Notes: generated by a model not told the origin, from the letters alone. A stretch of 64,000 nt of DNA from Gordonia oryzae (GCF_003797185.1 NZ_RKMH01000008.1:124001-188000); one strand, 5' to 3'. Shown: positions 7,660-17,423, counted from the first letter of the stretch. Program-made: numbers and translations.

Positions 7660-8127
7660 ATGGCCTCGCGTCTACCCGGACGGCGTCCCACGGTGCCCGC
7701 CCTGCTCCAGATGCTCTCGGCAAGTGCCGGGCCGCGGCTGGCGCTCGCCTTCGCCGACGCCGGACTCGACGGAATCCGTCCGGCGCAGTCCCTGGTGTTG
7801 ATGGGCCTCATCGATGGCGGCTGCCACGCCTCAGACCTCGCGACCCGGCTCGGCGTGAGTCGGCAAGCGGTCGCGCAGGCCGTAACCGCCCTGGAACGCC
7901 ACGAGTACGTCTCCCGCGAACCCGACCCCGACGACGCGCGCGCCAAACGAATTCACCTCACCGGCCGCGGACGCAGCGCGCTTCGGGTCATGCGCGCCAA
8001 CGCGCTCGCCATAGAAGACGAATGGCGCGAGGTGCTCGGTGAGCAGCGCCTCGCCGGCTTCGGCGACACACTCGACGTTCTGCTACAGAACGCGCGCCAC
8101 TCACGGCTCAGCGCACCGCCGGACTGA
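7660..8127 (+). CDS. MarR-family transcriptional regulator
   Basis: The 155-residue protein has the MarR winged-helix core: recognition helix region DLATRLGVSRQAVAQAVTAL, then the wing YVSREPDPDDARAKRIHLT with the conserved D-D-x-R-x-K. The ATG at 7660 gives a normal-length MarR. A longer open frame upstream crosses lpqC on the opposite strand and was not used. It probably represses itself and lpqC through the palindrome at 7593. The ligand is unknown. Its last 20 bases overlap the end of cydC tail to tail. Confidence 0.87.
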   Translation: MASRLPGRRPTVPALLQMLSASAGPRLALAFADAGLDGIRPAQSLVLMGLIDGGCHASDLATRLGVSRQAVAQAVTALERHEYVSREPDPDDARAKRIHLTGRGRSALRVMRANALAIEDEWREVLGEQRLAGFGDTLDVLLQNARHSRLSAPPD

Positions 8128-9880
8128 GATCGACCACGTGGACCGCCGCCCGGTCCACCGCCGAGAGCTGGTGCGTCACCACCACCACGGTCCGATCCGG
8201 GGCGAACATGCTCGACGACGGGTCGAGGATGCGCCCCAGCAGGCGCTCGGCGTCGGCCGCGTCGAGGTGTTCGGTCGGCTCGTCGAGCAGCACGATCGGC
8301 GCGCGATGCAGCAACGCCCGGGCGAGCAGCAGTCGCCGGCGCTGCCCACCGCTGAGCGATTCGGCGCCGCCAGTCAATTCGGTGCCCAGCCCGTCGGGCA
8401 GTTCGGCCACCCAGTCGGCCAGTCCCACCTCGGCGAGCGCCGCGTGTATCTCCTCGACGGTCACATCCCCACGAGCGACGCGGAGGTTCTCCTCGAGCGA
8501 CGTGGAAAAGATGTGCCCCTCCTCGGCGAAATAACATGTCGCCGACCGGATTACCAGCAGATTCCCGGCGTCGTCGATGGCCGTCACCGACCCACCGCGG
8601 GCATCGAGCAGACCGGCCATCGTCAACAGCAGCGTCGACTTGCCGATACCACTGGGTCCGACGACGGCCATGCGTGCGCCCGGCCTCAGCGTGACGGTCA
8701 CGCCCGCGTCGGGGCCGAGCACTGTCGCATCCGACCATCCCCAGCGCGCAGCGTCGAGGCGCAGGGTCGTGGGCTCGACGTGCACGGCGACGTCGTCGAT
8801 GGCCGCATCCCCCACCGCCGAGTCCTCGCCGATCTGGCGTGCCCCGTCGACCAGTGCCATCACCCGTGCGGCGCTCTGGCGGCTGCGCTCGAGTTGGATT
8901 CCCGCCTCGGTCAGCAACGCCGTGGACTCGAAGGAGGACAGCGGCAACAGGATCACCACGCCGAGCACCATCGGCGTCAGCAGGCCGGTGGTACTCGAGA
9001 CGCCGGCCAGCGAGCCGGAAACCCCCGAGGCGAGGCCAATCGCGATAACGCAGGCCGCGATCAGCGACGCCCCCAACGAGAGTGGGGTCGCCGCGGCGGC
9101 CAGCGCTTCGATCCGTTCACCGCGGTCAGCGGCCCGGATCGCCTCGGCATCGGCTTGCCGCGCGCTGGCCAGCACACTGCGCCGCCGCCGCGAGACGGCC
9201 AGCTCGGGCGCATGCCACAGGGCGGTGGTGGTCGCCTCGGCGGCCGCGGTGTTCGCGCGGGCGGCGTCACCGAGCGCGCGATCGGAGCCGCGGGCCGCCA
9301 GCCAGGGCGCGATCACCCCGGACACGATCAGGGCGATCGCGAGGACGAGGGCGGCCCACCCGGAGACCAGCGCCATGATCGCCACGGCGGCCACCGAGGT
9401 CGTCATTCCGACGCCGATCGGGATGAGCGCCCGGATGAGCGCATTGCCGATCTCGTCGACGTCGTCTCCGGTGCGGGTCAACAGATCTCCGCGACGCAGA
9501 GTGACCGAGTAGGCGGGCGATCCCGACGCCAGCGCCACATACAGGCGTTCGCGCGCGGTCGCCATCGCGCCGAGTGCGAGGTCGTGGGTGGCGAGGCGCT
9601 CCAGGTACCGGAACAGTCCCCGCGAGATGCCCAGTGCGCGAACGGCGGTGATCGCGACCGACAGGTACAGCACCGGCGGCATCTGCCAGGCCCGGGTGAT
9701 CAGCCACGCCGAGAGCGCAGCAAGCCCCAGCGCCGAGAGGGCACCGGCCACGCCGAGCATCAGCGACCACAGCACCGGCCGGGTGCGCAGACCGAGGAAT
9801 CCCAGCGCGCGGATCAACGGATCACGATGCCGCCCAGTGCTTTCTGCGGCTTCAGAGGTCTCAGCGAGATCAGCGGACAC
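8108..9880 (-). CDS. cydC: thiol reductant ABC exporter, CydC subunit
   Basis: CydC forms a heterodimeric exporter with CydD that is needed for cytochrome bd assembly and moves thiols or heme across the membrane. The protein (about 590 residues from the GTG at 9880) has a six-helix membrane half and an ATPase half. The ATPase shows Walker A GPSGIGKST, the signature LSGGQ, and a Walker B region (IVLLDEPTEHLD). The start overlaps the end of cydD by 11 bases. It is the last gene of cydABDC, the mycobacterial order. Confidence 0.9.
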   Translation of the reverse strand: MSADLAETSEAAESTGRHRDPLIRALGFLGLRTRPVLWSLMLGVAGALSALGLAALSAWLITRAWQMPPVLYLSVAITAVRALGISRGLFRYLERLATHDLALGAMATARERLYVALASGSPAYSVTLRRGDLLTRTGDDVDEIGNALIRALIPIGVGMTTSVAAVAIMALVSGWAALVLAIALIVSGVIAPWLAARGSDRALGDAARANTAAAEATTTALWHAPELAVSRRRRSVLASARQADAEAIRAADRGERIEALAAAATPLSLGASLIAACVIAIGLASGVSGSLAGVSSTTGLLTPMVLGVVILLPLSSFESTALLTEAGIQLERSRQSAARVMALVDGARQIGEDSAVGDAAIDDVAVHVEPTTLRLDAARWGWSDATVLGPDAGVTVTLRPGARMAVVGPSGIGKSTLLLTMAGLLDARGGSVTAIDDAGNLLVIRSATCYFAEEGHIFSTSLEENLRVARGDVTVEEIHAALAEVGLADWVAELPDGLGTELTGGAESLSGGQRRRLLLARALLHRAPIVLLDEPTEHLDAADAERLLGRILDPSSSMFAPDRTVVVVTHQLSAVDRAAVHVVDLSPAVR

Positions 9881-11582
9881 CGAGTACCTCCGGGAGTTCG
9901 ACCACGTGGTCGGCGTGTGCGCGGGCCACATCGCGATGGGCGACGACGAGCACGGTGTCACCGGCGCGCGCCCGCGCGGCCAGCGCGGCGAGCACCGACT
10001 CCTCGCTCGCGGCGTCGAGGTGTGCGGTGGGCTCGTCGAGCAGCAACAGCGGCGACGGCGATGCCAGCACCCGCGTCAGCGCGAGCCGCTGCCGCTGCCC
10101 CGCGGAGAGCCCGACGCCACCGGTACCGAGCACGGTGTCGGCGCCGTCCGGCAACGAGGTCAAGACCTCGTCGAAACCCGTTGCGGTGCAGGCGCGACGG
10201 AGCCGCACCGGGTCGAGGGCGCCGAAGAGCGCGAGATTGTCGGCGACGGTGCCGGGCACCACGACCGGCTGTTGGGGCAGCCACGCGACCTGCTCGTGAT
10301 AGGCATCGGGTTCGAGTTCGGCCACCGGGATCGACCCGACGAGCACCGACCCCTCGTCGGGCGCGAGCAGTCCGAGGACAGCGGCGAACATCGTCGACTT
10401 GCCCGATCCGTTGGGTCCGGTGAACACCGTCAGCTCACCGGGATGCGCGGTTGCCGTGAGTTCGCACGGCGCCCAGCCGTCCCGGCCGTGCACACCGACA
10501 TCGAGCAGCCGGATCGGTTCTCCGGCAACGGTGCACGAGCGCGTCCGGCCGACACCCGCGCCCGTGGAACCGGCGTCGATGAGGTCGAGCACCTCGCCGG
10601 CGGCGGTCACCCCGTCGACCGAGTTGTGGAACTGCGCGCCGACCTGACGCATCGGCAGGTATGCCTCGGGCGCCAGAATGAGTGCGAGAATACCGGCGTA
10701 CAAGGTCATCTCGCCCGACACCAGACGCAGGCCGATACCGACGGCGACCAACGCCACGCTGATGGTCGCGAGGAACTCCAGGACCCCGCCGGAGAGGAAC
10801 GCCACCCGCAACGACGACATCGAGTTGCGCCGGTGCGCCTGCCCCAGATCGGCGACCTGCCGGGCGGGCGCGCGGGCGCGATTGAGTGCGCGCAGCGTGG
10901 GCAAACCGGTGACTAGGTCGAGCAGTTGAGCGCTGAGTCGGCTCATCGTCGCGAGCTTGCGCTCGGTGCGATCACGTGTCATCAGTCCGATGAGGATCAT
11001 GAACAGCGGGATCAGCGGCAGCGTGATCACGATGATCACCGCAGACGGCCAGTCGGCGACGGCGATGACGGCCAGCACCGTCGGCGTGACCAGGACCGTC
11101 ACGATCAAGGCGGGCACATATCCCGACAGATACGGGCCCAGCGCGCCGAGGCCCCGTAGCAGCACCGTTGTCGCGTGTTCGCGGCGCGCCACCAGCTCGC
11201 GCGGCGGCGTGCGGTCCGGGTCGGTCAATACATCCAGGGCGCGGGCGCGCAGCTCGGCGATCGCGGTCGCCGAGGCCCGGTGCGCGTACCGATCGTGGCC
11301 GAACGAGGTGAGCACGCGGACGACGACCGCCGCCGCCAGCACCCACAGATGCACCGACTGCGCGGCGAGGCAACGGCGTGCCGGCTCGGTCACCAACTCC
11401 GCGAGGATCGACGCCGTCATCACCGCGGTGACGATCACCGCGACCGTGGTGACCGCCGCCAGCAGGGCGGTCACCAGCACATAGCGCCGGGTGGCGGGCG
11501 AATACCGGAGCAGGCGGGGATCGAGCGGCGGGCGGGCCCGCCGTGTGCGCCGTGAAACCCCGTCCTCCTCCGCTAGTGCCAT
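9870..11582 (-). CDS. cydD: thiol reductant ABC exporter, CydD subunit
   Basis: The protein of about 570 residues is the CydC partner. An N-terminal membrane domain precedes an ATPase with Walker A GPNGSGKST, signature LSAGQ and Walker B LLLLDEPTAHLD. The ATG at 11582 overlaps the cydB stop by 10 bases, so translation is coupled. Longer in-frame starts lie inside cydB. As in other actinobacteria, cydD and cydC are separate but overlapping genes. Confidence 0.9.
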   Translation of the reverse strand: MALAEEDGVSRRTRRARPPLDPRLLRYSPATRRYVLVTALLAAVTTVAVIVTAVMTASILAELVTEPARRCLAAQSVHLWVLAAAVVVRVLTSFGHDRYAHRASATAIAELRARALDVLTDPDRTPPRELVARREHATTVLLRGLGALGPYLSGYVPALIVTVLVTPTVLAVIAVADWPSAVIIVITLPLIPLFMILIGLMTRDRTERKLATMSRLSAQLLDLVTGLPTLRALNRARAPARQVADLGQAHRRNSMSSLRVAFLSGGVLEFLATISVALVAVGIGLRLVSGEMTLYAGILALILAPEAYLPMRQVGAQFHNSVDGVTAAGEVLDLIDAGSTGAGVGRTRSCTVAGEPIRLLDVGVHGRDGWAPCELTATAHPGELTVFTGPNGSGKSTMFAAVLGLLAPDEGSVLVGSIPVAELEPDAYHEQVAWLPQQPVVVPGTVADNLALFGALDPVRLRRACTATGFDEVLTSLPDGADTVLGTGGVGLSAGQRQRLALTRVLASPSPLLLLDEPTAHLDAASEESVLAALAARARAGDTVLVVAHRDVARAHADHVVELPEVLGVR

Positions 11583-12649
11583 GCCTTCAACGACAAGCCG
11601 GTCGGTGCCGGGATCTGGCCGACACTGATGCGCTTGCGGAAGACCCAGTAGGTCCACCCCTGATAGGCGATGACGACGGGAGTCATGATCAGCGCGGCAA
11701 TGGTCATCACGGTCAGCGTGTAATGACTCGACGCGGTGTTGGCAACGGTCATGTTGTAGGCCGAATCAGTGTTCGACGGAAGCACATTCGGGAACAGCAC
11801 CGAGAACAACGTCGCCACGGTCCCGGCGATGGCGATCGAGGTCGCCAGGAAGGCTATACCCTCGCGCTGCACCTGGGTCGCCGCCACCATGACCAGCGCG
11901 GCGACGGCGGCGATGAGCACCGGGATCCACGTCCAGCCGTTGCCGTAGGCGAACTGCGTCCACAGCAGAAACGCCGCGGCCACGACCAGCGTCGGAATGG
12001 CCAGCAGCTTGGCGTACCTCATCGCGTCCTGCGCCAGCACGCCGCTGGTCTTGAGTCCGAGGAACACCGCACCGTGGGTCAGGAACGCAAGCAGCGTGGT
12101 GACACCACCGAGTAGCGCATAGGGATTGAGCAGGTTGAAGAATCCGCCGGTGTACTGGTGCGCGGCGTCGATCGGCAGACCGCGGACGACGTTGGCGAAG
12201 GCCACGCCCCACAGCAGTGCGGGAATCCACGAACCCAGGCCGATGCCGACGTCGCACCACATCCGCCAGCGCGGGTCGTTGATCTTGCCCCGCCACTCGA
12301 TGGCCACGACCCGGGTGATCAGTCCGATCAGGATGAGGAACAGCGGCAGGTAGAACGCGGTGAACATCGTTGCGTACCAACCACCGAACGCCGCGAACAG
12401 TGCGCCGCCGGCGGTCAGCAGCCACACCTCGTTGCCGTCCCACACCGGGCCGATGGTGTTGAGCAGTGCTCGCCTGCGTTTGTCCGGGTCTGCGGCGTCG
12501 TCGCCGTCTGAGACCTTCTCATCGCCACCGGTGTGGCTCGCGCCGAGGAACGGCATCAGCATGCCGACGCCGAAGTCGAAGCCCTCGAGTACGAAATAGC
12601 CGATGAACAGGACCGCGACGACGATGAACCAGAAGTTTTCGAGTGACAT
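11573..12649 (-). CDS. cydB: cytochrome bd quinol oxidase subunit II
   Basis: CydB is the second membrane subunit of cytochrome bd, the high-affinity quinol oxidase used at low oxygen or under respiratory inhibition. The 358-residue product starts MSLENFWFIVVAVLFIGYF and has the EGFDFGVGML helix near the N-terminus that is diagnostic of CydB, plus about eight to nine membrane segments. An acidic loop (around DEKVSDGDDAADPDKRRR) follows the second helix. It starts 13 bases after cydA. The longer upstream open frame is antisense material inside cydA and was dropped. Confidence 0.95.
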   Translation of the reverse strand: MSLENFWFIVVAVLFIGYFVLEGFDFGVGMLMPFLGASHTGGDEKVSDGDDAADPDKRRRALLNTIGPVWDGNEVWLLTAGGALFAAFGGWYATMFTAFYLPLFLILIGLITRVVAIEWRGKINDPRWRMWCDVGIGLGSWIPALLWGVAFANVVRGLPIDAAHQYTGGFFNLLNPYALLGGVTTLLAFLTHGAVFLGLKTSGVLAQDAMRYAKLLAIPTLVVAAAFLLWTQFAYGNGWTWIPVLIAAVAALVMVAATQVQREGIAFLATSIAIAGTVATLFSVLFPNVLPSNTDSAYNMTVANTASSHYTLTVMTIAALIMTPVVIAYQGWTYWVFRKRISVGQIPAPTGLSLKAWH

Positions 12650-12662
12650 CTTGTCCCGCTCC

Positions 12663-14228
12663 TCAGTACGCGAACGAAAGCTGTGTGGGCTCCTCGGAAT
12701 CGGAGTCGTCGGACTCCACCTCCGGAGCGATGTGGTCATACGCTGCGGGCCCTTCGATGGCGTAGCGCCGCTGCAGGAGGAACCACACCACACCCAGTCC
12801 GCCGTAGAGCAGCGTGAAACCGATCATGGTGACCCACAGGATCGGTGGCGTGTGGTTGGAGACGCCATCGGACACGAGCATGTGTATGCGCAGCGGGTCG
12901 AGGTTGTTCTCCCAGTTGGGTGCCACCACCCACGGCTGGCGGCCCATCTCGGTGAAGATCCAGCCGGATGCGTTGGCCAGGAACGGGGTCGGGATCATCC
13001 AGAGGGCCAACAGGCCCAGGCGTCTGGATTCGACCACCTTCTTTCGTCGGGTGAACCACAGTCCACCGAAGGCCACCACGACCGATCCGAGCGCCCAGGT
13101 GATCATCGCGCGGAAACCCCAGTAGGTGACGAACAGATTGGGGGCGAAGTTCTGGCCCGGCATGTTCAGCGCTTCCTGATATTGCGCCTGCAACTGATTC
13201 ACGCCCTGCAATGTTTCACCGAAGCGATGCGTGGCCAGGAAAGACAGCATGCCCGGGATCTCGATGACGTGGTCGATGTCGGCGCAATTGTTCTGCCGCC
13301 CGATCGAGAGCACCGAGAAACCGGCATTCTCCTGGGTGTTGCACAGTGATTCCGCCGACGCCATCTTCGTCGGCTGCTGCTTGAACATGATTTGCGCCTG
13401 GAAATCGCCAGTGAGGAACAACAGCACACCGGCGACGATGGCCGCCCAGCACGCGAACCGGGTCACCGGACGCCACAGGCGATGGGCGTCGCGCTCGAGA
13501 TCCTCAGGGGTGGCATCGATGTGGCTCGGCGAGGTGGTCTTGGGCATCCCACTCGTGTCGCCGGTGTCGATGGCCACGCGCAACCTCTTGGCACGCCACG
13601 TGTTTCGTGACATCCACCAGATACCGATGCCGCCGACGAAGGTGGCCGCGGTCAGCCACGCACCGGCGATCACGTGCGGGAACGCCGCGAGGGTCGTGTT
13701 GTTGGTGATGACCGCCCAGAAGTTGTTCATGACCGGGCGGTTACGGGCTTCATCCCAGGTCACGCCCACCGGGTGCTGCATCCACGAGTTCGCGGCGATG
13801 ATGAAGTATGCCGATGCGGTCACGCCGATCGCGACCAGCCAGATGGTGGCCAGATGCACTCGACGCGGCAAACGCGACCAGCCGAAGATCCACAGTCCCA
13901 GGAAGGTCGATTCGAGGAAGAAGGCGATCAATCCCTCGAGGGCCAGCGGCGCTCCGAACACATCGGCGACGTACCGGCTGTACTCGCTCCAGTTCATTCC
14001 GAATTGGAACTCCTGCACGATGCCGGTGGCCACGCCGAGGGCGAAATTGATCAGGAACAGTTTCCCGAAGAATTTCGTGGCCCGTAACCACTGCTCGTTT
14101 CCGGTCGTGTGCCAGACCGTCTGCATGACCGCCACCATCGGCGCGAGGCCGATGGTCAACGGGACGAACAGGAAGTGGTACACGGTCGTGATACCGAATT
14201 GCCATCGGGACAAATCCAGAGCGTTCAA
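12663..14228 (-). CDS. cydA: cytochrome bd quinol oxidase subunit I
   Basis: CydA binds hemes b558, b595 and d and oxidises menaquinol. The 521-residue protein starts MNALDLSRWQFGITTVYHF, with the histidine in the first helix that ligates a high-spin heme. It shows the conserved GRQPWVV motif that precedes the C-terminal helices, and ends in an acidic tail. Length and motifs fit a short-Q-loop CydA. It leads the cydABDC operon. A 6-base inverted repeat about 60 bases upstream is a possible regulator site. Confidence 0.95.
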   Translation of the reverse strand: MNALDLSRWQFGITTVYHFLFVPLTIGLAPMVAVMQTVWHTTGNEQWLRATKFFGKLFLINFALGVATGIVQEFQFGMNWSEYSRYVADVFGAPLALEGLIAFFLESTFLGLWIFGWSRLPRRVHLATIWLVAIGVTASAYFIIAANSWMQHPVGVTWDEARNRPVMNNFWAVITNNTTLAAFPHVIAGAWLTAATFVGGIGIWWMSRNTWRAKRLRVAIDTGDTSGMPKTTSPSHIDATPEDLERDAHRLWRPVTRFACWAAIVAGVLLFLTGDFQAQIMFKQQPTKMASAESLCNTQENAGFSVLSIGRQNNCADIDHVIEIPGMLSFLATHRFGETLQGVNQLQAQYQEALNMPGQNFAPNLFVTYWGFRAMITWALGSVVVAFGGLWFTRRKKVVESRRLGLLALWMIPTPFLANASGWIFTEMGRQPWVVAPNWENNLDPLRIHMLVSDGVSNHTPPILWVTMIGFTLLYGGLGVVWFLLQRRYAIEGPAAYDHIAPEVESDDSDSEEPTQLSFAY

Positions 14229-14286
14229 CGTCGCCTCGAATCACGTGGTCGCATCTCGGGCTTCGAGACGCGGTACGAAAGCTGGC

Positions 14287-14303
14287 TACTACACAACGTA
14301 GTA
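14287..14303. promoter_or_regulatory. inverted repeat upstream of cydA
   Basis: TACTAC, five bases, GTAGTA forms a perfect inverted repeat 58-75 bases before the cydA ATG, inside an AT-richer stretch. It does not match the Rex consensus or the CRP consensus TGTGAnnnnnnTCACA. The binding protein is unknown. Confidence 0.4.
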
Positions 14304-14426
14304 ACCACACCGGTGACGCTACGCCTGGCCAGTCACGCGAACAAGCGCCAAAGGTCCTATCCACCCGCGCTCGCTTGTGGGCTGCATCTCGCTGAGGCCG
14401 CCGCGAGAGCCCGCAGACACCGGCGA

Positions 14427-15377
14427 CTATTCGTCAGCGGAAATAGCGCGGTCGACCACATCGATAAAGTCCTGGCACGTTTCCGTCGCAGGCAGGGGGT
14501 GTCCGTTGAGCGCAGTCACCCGCGCGGCGAGGGTGACGCTGCTGATCAGCCATACCGAATCGGCCTCGAGAAGGTCTGCCGGTCGCAGCACCCTGGTCTC
14601 GGTCTGCCAGCCTTCGTGCGCCGCCAACGCGAACGTCGCCACCTGGGTGGTGCCGGGCAGGATGCCGGTTTCGGCCGGCGGCGTGACGAGTGTCTTTCCC
14701 ATCACAGCGACGACCGTCGAGCGCGGACCCTCCAGAATCGCACCCTCGCTGCTGACGTAGATCACGTCGTCGTAACCGTTGTCGGCGGCATGACGCAGCG
14801 CGGCCATGTTGGTCGCATAGCTGAGCGTCTTGGCACCGAGCAACTGCCATGGGGCGGCGTCGGCGACATCGATCGAATAGCCGCGGTCCAGGGTGATCAC
14901 CGAGACCCCGTTCGCCCTGACCTCGACAACCCGCTCGGCGACCGGACCCACCGTGAGATACGCCGTCGGCGCGCCGGACTCGGCACCTGCGCCTGCCGGA
15001 CGAGCTTCCCGCCCACGCGAATAGACAAGGCGTAGAAGACCCTCGGCATACTCACCGTTACGGTCGACCCAGGTGCGCGTCGCGACCTCGATCGCCGAAC
15101 GCCATGCCTGGGCATCAGGCTCGGGCAGATCGAGCATCTCCGCGGAGCGGGCCAGTCGTTGCAGATGCAAGGTGACGCACCGCGCCCGCCCGTCGCGGAT
15201 CAGCAGCGTCTCGAAGATCCCGTCACCCCGCACCGCGGCCAGATCGTCGGCATGCAGAAACGGGACCTCGGGATCGAGGACGGTGCCGTCGAGGGACACC
15301 AGGACGGACTGCGAAATGTCAGGCTGGGACTTGACGGGCTCGGACTTGACGGGCTGGGACTTGACGGGCTGGGACAT
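14427..15377 (-). CDS. pabC: aminodeoxychorismate lyase / class IV aminotransferase-fold enzyme
   Basis: The product belongs to the PLP fold-type IV family. The PLP lysine lies in LGAKTLSYATNM, and the family blocks GDGIFETL and SSEGAILEGPRSTV are present. Aminodeoxychorismate lyase makes p-aminobenzoate and pyruvate for folate synthesis, but branched-chain or D-amino-acid aminotransferases share the fold, so the substrate is less sure. The first 20 or so codons are tandem 15-base repeats (QPVKS), so the true start may lie at about residue 20-25. It is divergent from ygfZ and corresponds to Rv0812. Confidence 0.8.
   Translation of the reverse strand: MSQPVKSQPVKSEPVKSQPDISQSVLVSLDGTVLDPEVPFLHADDLAAVRGDGIFETLLIRDGRARCVTLHLQRLARSAEMLDLPEPDAQAWRSAIEVATRTWVDRNGEYAEGLLRLVYSRGREARPAGAGAESGAPTAYLTVGPVAERVVEVRANGVSVITLDRGYSIDVADAAPWQLLGAKTLSYATNMAALRHAADNGYDDVIYVSSEGAILEGPRSTVVAVMGKTLVTPPAETGILPGTTQVATFALAAHEGWQTETRVLRPADLLEADSVWLISSVTLAARVTALNGHPLPATETCQDFIDVVDRAISADE
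15326..15370. repeat. 15-base tandem repeat at the pabC start
   Basis: Three units of SGGACTTGACGGGCT lie at 15326-15340, 15341-15355 and 15356-15370, with degenerate partial copies on both sides. On the minus strand they encode the QPVKS/EPVKS repeats at the pabC N-terminus. Copy number could vary between strains. Confidence 0.75.
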
Positions 15378-15414
15378 GCCGCCACCCTATCGACCCGCCG
15401 CGTAGACTCGACCC

Positions 15415-16626
15415 GTGAGCCGCTCACCCATCCTGACCAGGTATTCCAGCCAGGGCGCGGTCGCCGCTCCCGAGACTCTCACCACCCCACACACCGCAGC
15501 AGATCCGCACAGCACCGAGGTCGCCTGGCATTACGGCGATCCTCTCGGCGAGCAGCGGGCGGCGGTCCGCGGCGCGGCAATCATCGACCGCACCGACCGC
15601 GCGGTTCTCGAACTCCCCGGCCCCGAACGCCTCACCTGGCTGAACACGATCTGCTCGCAGCAGGTGAGCGACCTCGGTGACCGGTCGAGCGCCGAGGCGC
15701 TGTCGCTCGATGCCAACGGGCGGGTCGAGGACCACTTCGTGCTCACCGACGTCGACGAGGTCACCTGGATCGACACCGAGGCCGCACGCGGCGACGCCCT
15801 GCTGACGTTTCTCACCAGGATGGTCTTCTGGGCCAAGGTGCAGCCCGCGGCACGCACCGACGTCAAGGTCGTCACCCTCATCGGCCCCGACGCGGTGCGC
15901 GGACCGATCGCCGACCTCCTCGAGATCAATCCGGACGCCGCCCCCTATCAGGCGGGCGACCTACCCGAATCCCATCACGAGGACGAGCCGCTCGGCTTCT
16001 GGCGGATGATGCCACCGCTGTCGGAGGGACCGCACGCCGACACCTCGCTGCCGATGGTCGACCTCCTCATACCGGAGCCCCTACTGCTGCGCTGGACCGA
16101 ACGGCTCACCGAAGCCGGCGCACGGATGGCAGGCAGTTGGGCCTTCGACGCGCTGCGCGTCGCCGCCCTGCGTCCTCGCCTCGGCGTCGACACCGACGAA
16201 CGCACCATCCCCCACGAGGCGGGATGGATCGGCGGCCCGGAGCGTTTCGGCGCCGTCCACCTCGACAAAGGCTGTTACCGCGGTCAGGAGACCGTCGCTC
16301 GCGTGCACAATCTCGGCAAGCCACCACGGCAACTCGTGCTGCTTCACCTCGACGGCAGCTCCGATTACCGTCCGCCGCCCGGTACACCGATCACCGCCGG
16401 TGGGCGCACTGTTGGCCGCCTCGGCACCGCCGTCGATCACTTCGACCTCGGCCCCATCGCCCTCGGGCTACTCAAGCGCGGTATCGGCCCCGACGTCGAG
16501 TTGCTCGTGAGTGGAGACGCCGACGAACCTCCGATGGCCGCCCGGGTCGATCCCGACTCCGTGGATGCCGACGATCGGGTGCAGGCGGGCCGGGCGGCCG
16601 TCGAACGCCTCCGCGGACGGGCGTGA
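15415..16626 (+). CDS. ygfZ: YgfZ/GcvT-like folate-binding protein (Fe-S cluster repair)
   Basis: The 403-residue protein has the YgfZ hallmark KGCYRGQE in its second half and a GcvT-like folate fold, but lacks the features of a true aminomethyltransferase. YgfZ family proteins use tetrahydrofolate to help assemble or repair certain Fe-S clusters in the cytoplasm. A GTG start at 15415 begins VSRSPILTRYSSQGAV. It overlaps the downstream MOSC gene by GTGA. It corresponds to Rv0811c. Confidence 0.85.
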   Translation: MSRSPILTRYSSQGAVAAPETLTTPHTAADPHSTEVAWHYGDPLGEQRAAVRGAAIIDRTDRAVLELPGPERLTWLNTICSQQVSDLGDRSSAEALSLDANGRVEDHFVLTDVDEVTWIDTEAARGDALLTFLTRMVFWAKVQPAARTDVKVVTLIGPDAVRGPIADLLEINPDAAPYQAGDLPESHHEDEPLGFWRMMPPLSEGPHADTSLPMVDLLIPEPLLLRWTERLTEAGARMAGSWAFDALRVAALRPRLGVDTDERTIPHEAGWIGGPERFGAVHLDKGCYRGQETVARVHNLGKPPRQLVLLHLDGSSDYRPPPGTPITAGGRTVGRLGTAVDHFDLGPIALGLLKRGIGPDVELLVSGDADEPPMAARVDPDSVDADDRVQAGRAAVERLRGRA

Positions 16627-17321
16627 CGACGGTGACACCGCCGGAGTCGGGACACACCGGTCACGCACACCCCGGACGAGTTCTGGCGGTCTGCGCAGTC
16701 CACGCCGACGTCGACCTCGGCCGGGCGGGCATCAGCGCCATCGACAAGCGTCCGCTGGACGGTCGGGCGCAGGTCGGCGAGCTCGGCCTGCTGACCGACC
16801 ACGTCCGTGACACGAAACACCACGGGGGCCACGACCAGGCCGTCTACGCCTACGACGACCGCGAGGCGAGCCGCTGGGCCGACGAACTCGGCCGCGACCT
16901 GCCCTACGGCTGGTTCGGGGAGAATCTGCGCGTCGACGGTCTGCCCGTCACCGATGCACTCGTCGGCGAACACTGGTGGGTGGGGCCACGGGACGACCCG
17001 TCGACCGGCGTCCTGCTGGAGACCACCATCCCCCGGACCCCATGCCGGACCTTCGCAGCGTGGGCGGGCGAGCCCCAGTGGGTCAAACGGTTCATGCAGC
17101 AGGGCGACGTGGGCACCTACCTGCGGGTTCTCACGGCCGGGAGTATTGGCGCCGGCGACGAGATCCGTGTTGTGGCGCGCCCGGACCACGGAGTCACCGT
17201 CCGCGATCTGCTGACCGGCACCGACGCCGAGCCCCTACAAGCCCTGCTGGCCGCCGACAACCTGCCCGCGAAGGTTCGTCGCGAGGCGAGTCGTCATCTC
17301 GCCCGGGTTGCGAAGGCTTGA
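16623..17321 (+). CDS. MOSC-domain protein
   Basis: The 232-residue protein carries a MOSC domain: KHHGGHDQAVYAYDDREASRW, GWFGENLRVDG, and the conserved cysteine in TIPRTPCRTFAAW. MOSC proteins (YiiM type) act on molybdenum cofactor-linked sulfur or reduce N-hydroxylated bases. The exact substrate is not predictable. I chose the GTG at 16623 because it overlaps the ygfZ stop as GTGA; the longer frame upstream lies inside ygfZ. Co-transcription with ygfZ groups two sulfur/cofactor-maintenance proteins. Confidence 0.83.
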   Translation: MTTVTPPESGHTGHAHPGRVLAVCAVHADVDLGRAGISAIDKRPLDGRAQVGELGLLTDHVRDTKHHGGHDQAVYAYDDREASRWADELGRDLPYGWFGENLRVDGLPVTDALVGEHWWVGPRDDPSTGVLLETTIPRTPCRTFAAWAGEPQWVKRFMQQGDVGTYLRVLTAGSIGAGDEIRVVARPDHGVTVRDLLTGTDAEPLQALLAADNLPAKVRREASRHLARVAKA

Positions 17322-17423
17322 CGGCCACCGACTCGATCACACGGGAAGACCCCGGGCAACACCCCATCACACCTGGTCGGCGTGCCATTGCCGGGGCAAT
17401 CCGCGTAATCGCGAAACGCGCGC

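Noticed and set aside
8039-10423. 794-codon plus-strand open frame
   Set aside because: It is the antisense of cydC and cydD, whose protein domains are clear on the other strand, and its composition is Arg/Gly/Gln-rich without any domain.
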